Assembly (NCBI GenBank): GCA_963575745.1
Contig: CAUYUJ010015027.1
Span: forward strand, 288,796 to 352,795
DNA length: 64,000 bases
Source: Prorocentrum cordatum
Lineage: Eukaryota; Sar; Dinophyceae; Prorocentrales; Prorocentraceae
Direction: 5' to 3'
Below the pieces are notes generated by a model. It had not been told where the DNA came from. It did no database searches and saw only the letters and a list, made by a program, of their open reading frames with translations. The position numbers and the translations under genes are program-made. Below, piece after piece: positions 61,209 through 64,000 of the stretch (position 1 is its first letter; the number at the start of each line of letters is the position of its first letter).

Positions 61209-61369
61209 TGTCGTAATCGGGGGGGTCAGGGGCCCAGTTTGAGCAGGAGGACTTTGCCCTGTCAAAAAACAGGGTGCGAGCATCGAGGGGCACATTCTGA
61301 TGGAGAAGAAACAGTATGCACCAGCGAGGGGGGATCAACAATAATTATTCTTCAGGAGTGAGAGTTCAA

Positions 61370-61424
61370 CAACAACAACAACGACAACAACAGCAACAAC
61401 CACCACCACAACAACAGCGCAACC
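61370..61424. repeat. (CAA)n with CAC interruptions
   Basis: CAACAACAAC run; A-rich and unusual here. Confidence 0.9.
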
Positions 61425-61660
61425 AGCAGAATCCTCACCACGGGTCCCCACTTGAGCCACGCACCCACGGACAATGAATGATCGCTCGCCCCCTCACTCT
61501 GGTTAGTAACAGTGGGAAGACTAGACGCAAGTAAACAAGTGAGGACGTCGTTGGCAACAATGTCGAACAATGCAATCAACTAACTTGAGCCCGCACAGAG
61601 AAATGCGTAGCTACAAACGGGAACAAACAAACGGTCCGTTGTTATAGCGTTTTTTTTTGT
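61425..61660. other. No gene recognised
   Basis: Unique, lower-GC sequence. Confidence 0.4.
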
Positions 61661-61686
61661 GTGTGTGTGTGTGTGTGTGTGAGAGA
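61657..61686. repeat. (GT)n microsatellite, short
   Basis: TTTTTTTTGTGTGTGTGTGT then GAGAGAG. Confidence 0.9.
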
Positions 61687-61789
61687 GTGTTCTTTTTTCA
61701 AGTTGGGCCTAAAAAGCGCTAGGCACTTGTTCTGCAACACGCCGAGTCAAACATGTAGAAAACACAAAGTACATATATTCATAGGTGGA

Positions 61790-61817
61790 AGAGAAAAAGA
61801 GAGAGAGAGAGAGAGAA
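61790..61817. repeat. (GA)n microsatellite, short
   Basis: AAAAAGAGAGAGAGAGAGAG. Confidence 0.9.
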
Positions 61818-62154
61818 TGTCCCCAAGCACCAGCTGTGGCGATTCCCAGCTGTGGCGCCCCTGCGCGCGTTCGGTCGCTGGGGCCTGGCCCACGGGGCCT
61901 GGCGTCTTCTCTCTGGGAAGCAGGCATCCGACCAGAGTGCTCGCTGAGCGGTGGCCGGCGCGCACGCACAGATGGCCCGATTGGGGCGTCCCCCAGCAGC
62001 TGGCACCAGTATTAACTCCTTCGTGTTTGGGGTCTCCCCTTTGGGATGCTCTTTGCGTGGGTGGTGCGTCTTCATCTGGCCATGGGCCTTCGGCGAGGGG
62101 GGCTGTGCTCCTGACTTGCAGGTTTCGACCAGCAGACAACGGCATCAACATTGA

Positions 62155-62221
62155 CGTTCGGAGCTCCGCGCGGCTCTTCCAGATCGGTGCTGGACCTCCC
62201 TCCCTGGCGCGCGTAGCGTTA
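62155..62221. mobile_element. Family C element, copy 6 (partial)
   Basis: GTTCGGAGCTCCGCGCGGCT, CTTCCAGATCGG and CCTGGCGCGCGTAGCG. It ends one base before a family A copy. Confidence 0.5.
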
Positions 62222-62222
62222 T

Positions 62223-62373
62223 GTCAGGCCTGTCCCTCTACAGGGGGACGGTTCAAAATAGTCAAAAAATAATATGGGGGCGATTTTTTGTGTATTTTCT
62301 GCCATTTGGAATTATTTCTTGGGTGCTTTTTCATGTTTCGTCCAAAATCCCCCTGTACAGGGACAGGCTCGAC
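62223..62373 (+). mobile_element. Family A element, copy 6
   Basis: Begins GTCAGGCCTGTCCCTCTACA and ends TGTACAGGGACAGGCTCGAC. Centre A+T-rich, including TTTCGTCCAAAATCCCCC. Confidence 0.82.
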
Positions 62374-62443
62374 CTAAGCGTAGCGCGCCAGTGGCAGCGT
62401 TGGAGGACCGTTTCTTCGATTCGGGTCGGGGAAATCACCACCC

Positions 62444-62590
62444 ACCAAACCACCCCAACCCAACCCGAAGGCTCAGATTTACCCTCGATTTCTAGTGGGG
62501 GGTCCGGGAACATCGAAAAAACACATATGGAGCCCATACCCCCCCCCAACCCGAAATTCGGGTCTTCGGGTTGGGTTGGGGTGGTCTGGT
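62444..62590. mobile_element. Inverted-repeat element family I
   Basis: ACCAAACCACCCCAACCCAA plus CCCGAAG at 62444-62470 pairs with 62564-62590 with one mismatch in 27. The 93-base centre has no ORF. The right arm contains GGGTTGGGTTGGGG. Confidence 0.78.
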
Positions 62591-62800
62591 AGGTAGTCAG
62601 GAAAGGAACCCGTTCGTGGCCGAGGCTCGCAGTGGCCAGACGAGCCCCTTCGTTCCTCGGTTGGCGCTGCCCGCGGCACAGCAGCACGATGGCTGTGGCA
62701 ACAAGCCTGACTGGCGCTGAGGCCGTAGACGTACTCAGAAATCCGACGTGGTGGCCCAGGCATGATCGCGTCGTTGAACAAAATCAGGACGGGAGTTTTT
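62591..62800. other. Unique sequence, no gene recognised
   Basis: One frame at 62632-62800 is open, but third positions are unbiased. Confidence 0.35.
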
Positions 62801-62960
62801 TTTGTTATTTTCGGCCCCGGGGGGCCCTCGCTGGGCCTCGGGACCGTCAAAAAACGGCTCAGGACGAAAAACCCGTCCCGGGGAAAGGGCCGGGACTTCC
62901 AGGGACGCCGTCCCTTCCCCGGGATTGGTTTTCACCTTGAATCATTTTCGTTGGGGGTCC
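62801..62960. repeat. Dispersed repeat shared with 57753
   Basis: See the segment at 57753: shared GGGCCCTCGC(T/C)GGGCCTCGG and GACGAAAAACC blocks. Confidence 0.5.
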
Positions 62961-63024
62961 TGGAGGCCGAAAGTATCCCCAAAGCTTCCGTCCAGTTTGA
63001 AAAAAGGCACCAGGACGGCCTCTG

Positions 63025-63046
63025 ATCGCAGCCGTTTTGGCTCAAG
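63025..63046 (+). other. Dinoflagellate spliced-leader relic
   Basis: The 22 bases ending GTTTTGGCTCAAG match the conserved dinoflagellate spliced-leader RNA sequence at 19 positions by eye, including the last 12. Spliced leaders are added to mRNAs in trans; a genomic copy next to coding sequence is the known sign of an mRNA that was reverse-transcribed back into the genome. It is directly joined to an open frame on its 3' side, as expected. Confidence 0.6.
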
Positions 63047-63741
63047 AGGGTCCCGGCGCGGTTGTTGGCAGGGGGGAGGCGCGGGGCGTGCTGCGGCCCA
63101 GCGCCCGGCTCTTGGCCGGCTTCGAGGCCGGCATGCTTCCCTCGCTGCAGGCGCTGCTGGCCAACGCTGGCGTCGGGGGCCCGCAGGGTGGCCGGGGCTC
63201 AGAGGGAAGCGAGGTGCAGCGCAAGCGGGGCTCAGCCAGCGCGCCGGAACCCCTGAGGATCCTGCGATGCCGGAGTTTGGCCAAGCTCGGGGGGGTGGCC
63301 CACACGACTCCTAGCAAGCCATCCCCCCTCCATGACGTCCTTCTCGCCTCGCCCCAGGACGCATGTGTGCGGCCAGAGGGGAGCTCGAATGTCGAGCATG
63401 ACGCTACGGAGGGGGACGGTTTGCTGGGGTCCGTTAGGCCACGCCCGACAAGCCTGCTTTGGGAGCCGCTCGTGGGCCTGGAGGCGGCCGTACGGATTGG
63501 CCGAGCCGGTTTGGGGGAGCCCTCCAGACATTTACAGCGCAGTGTTTTCTACACTGGCGGAGCCACGTTTGCACTGCCACGTCCGAGAGGATGGCGGACG
63601 CGCCACACCGGGGGGGGCCCAAGATCTGCCACGCGCAGCTGCCTGCGGTGGGTGCAGTGGCAGATCTGCACTGCGACGTTTGCACTACCACTGCACTGCC
63701 GCGTCCGAAAGGCAGATCTTTGCGCGAACCACGTATCTTGA
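63037..63741 (+). CDS. Open frame downstream of the leader relic; first part coding-like, unknown protein
   Basis: The frame is open from the relic to a stop at 63741; its first ATG is at 63133. The first 90 codons read with strong G/C third positions: GEARGVLRPSARLLAGFEAG, MLPSLQALLANAGVGG, then a Gly/Ser/Arg-rich stretch and PEPLRILRCRSLAKLGGV. After about 63310 bias falls and the later part (TFALPRPRG, TFALPLHCRV) comes from a local repeat, so the true coding part may stop near 63310. No domain recognised. It may be a retrocopy remnant or a gene whose leader relic remains in its 5' region. A GGCAG acceptor at 63067-63071 offers an alternative start. Confidence 0.4.
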   Translation: MAQEGPGAVVGRGEARGVLRPSARLLAGFEAGMLPSLQALLANAGVGGPQGGRGSEGSEVQRKRGSASAPEPLRILRCRSLAKLGGVAHTTPSKPSPLHDVLLASPQDACVRPEGSSNVEHDATEGDGLLGSVRPRPTSLLWEPLVGLEAAVRIGRAGLGEPSRHLQRSVFYTGGATFALPRPRGWRTRHTGGGPRSATRSCLRWVQWQICTATFALPLHCRVRKADLCANHVS

Positions 63742-63785
63742 GCGCGTGGGTAGTCCACGCCACGTCCGGAAGGACACCGCTTGCA
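63560..63785. repeat. Local repeat and hairpin
   Basis: CGTTTGCACTGCCACGTCCG at 63568 is echoed by GCACTGCCGCGTCCGAAAGG near 63691. AGATCTGCCAC (63622) and GTGGCAGATCT (63657) form perfect 11-base inverted arms. Confidence 0.65.
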
Positions 63786-63848
63786 CTTCCCATCCCCCTG
63801 TATTCGCCCTCGTGGGATGCCCGGTGGGTCCTCGAGGCCGCGGCCGGG

Positions 63849-64000
63849 TCCGCCTCCTCCTCCTCCTCCTCCTCCTTCTCCTCCTCCTCCTCCTCCTCCT
63901 CCCCCTCCTCCTCGTCCTCCTCCTCCTCCTTCTCCTCCCCCCTCCTCCTCCTCCTCCTCCTCCTCCTCCTTCTCCTCCTCCTCCTCCTCCCCCTCCTACT
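63849..64000. repeat. (TCC)n microsatellite running off the window
   Basis: TCC triplets with TTCTCC and GTCC interruptions, to the last base. Confidence 0.93.

Noticed and set aside
62564-62583. GGGTTGGGTTGGGG as telomere repeat
   Set aside because: Too short, wrong unit (TTTAGGG expected in dinoflagellates) and part of an inverted-repeat arm.

Overview
The window looks like nuclear DNA of a dinoflagellate. It is GC-rich. Short exon-like islands with strongly GC-biased third codon positions lie in a sea of microsatellites (mostly GGA/TCC, also GAT/CAT and TCG), minisatellites and many small inverted-repeat elements. A degraded spliced-leader sequence and a retroelement with a cytosine-methyltransferase-like domain, a kind I recall from dinoflagellate gene models, point the same way. 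Genus is not decided; Prorocentrum- or Polarella-like core dinoflagellates are possible. Nothing suggests bacteria, a virus or an organelle.

Layout. 0-9 kb: minisatellites, a G/T-rich dispersed repeat, several inverted-repeat elements and two exon-like islands. 9.3-12.5 kb: one EF-hand-like exon, then a 90-bp minisatellite and a 180-bp repeat array. 12.5-27 kb: repeats (94-bp, 78-bp, 12-bp), more inverted-repeat elements and weak exon candidates. 27-33 kb: a 1-kb dispersed repeat, then the best gene evidence, five exons whose reading phases join without conflict (29049-32539). 33-35.4 kb: 21-bp and 61-bp repeats and a GAT microsatellite. 35422-40964: a complete-ended, decayed tyrosine-recombinase retrotransposon (A1 - gag-like - RT/RNase H - recombinase - C5-methyltransferase-like - B1-A2-B2) sitting inside that GAT microsatellite. 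41-54 kb: repeats, one hypothetical ORF between inverted duplications, exon candidates and a possible retroelement zinc-finger ORF. 54.7-64 kb: a 630-bp tetranucleotide tract, more repeats, exon candidates, and a spliced-leader relic joined to an open reading frame.

The genes do not form operons. The split exons suggest one or more long intron-rich genes on the + strand. All six copies of the commonest small inverted-repeat element also lie in + orientation. Most long ORFs here are artefacts of trinucleotide repeats or of tandem arrays whose period is a multiple of three, and are not annotated. No rRNA, tRNA, CRISPR, riboswitch or origin was recognised. All reading was by eye, so repeat boundaries are approximate unless arms are stated as exact.
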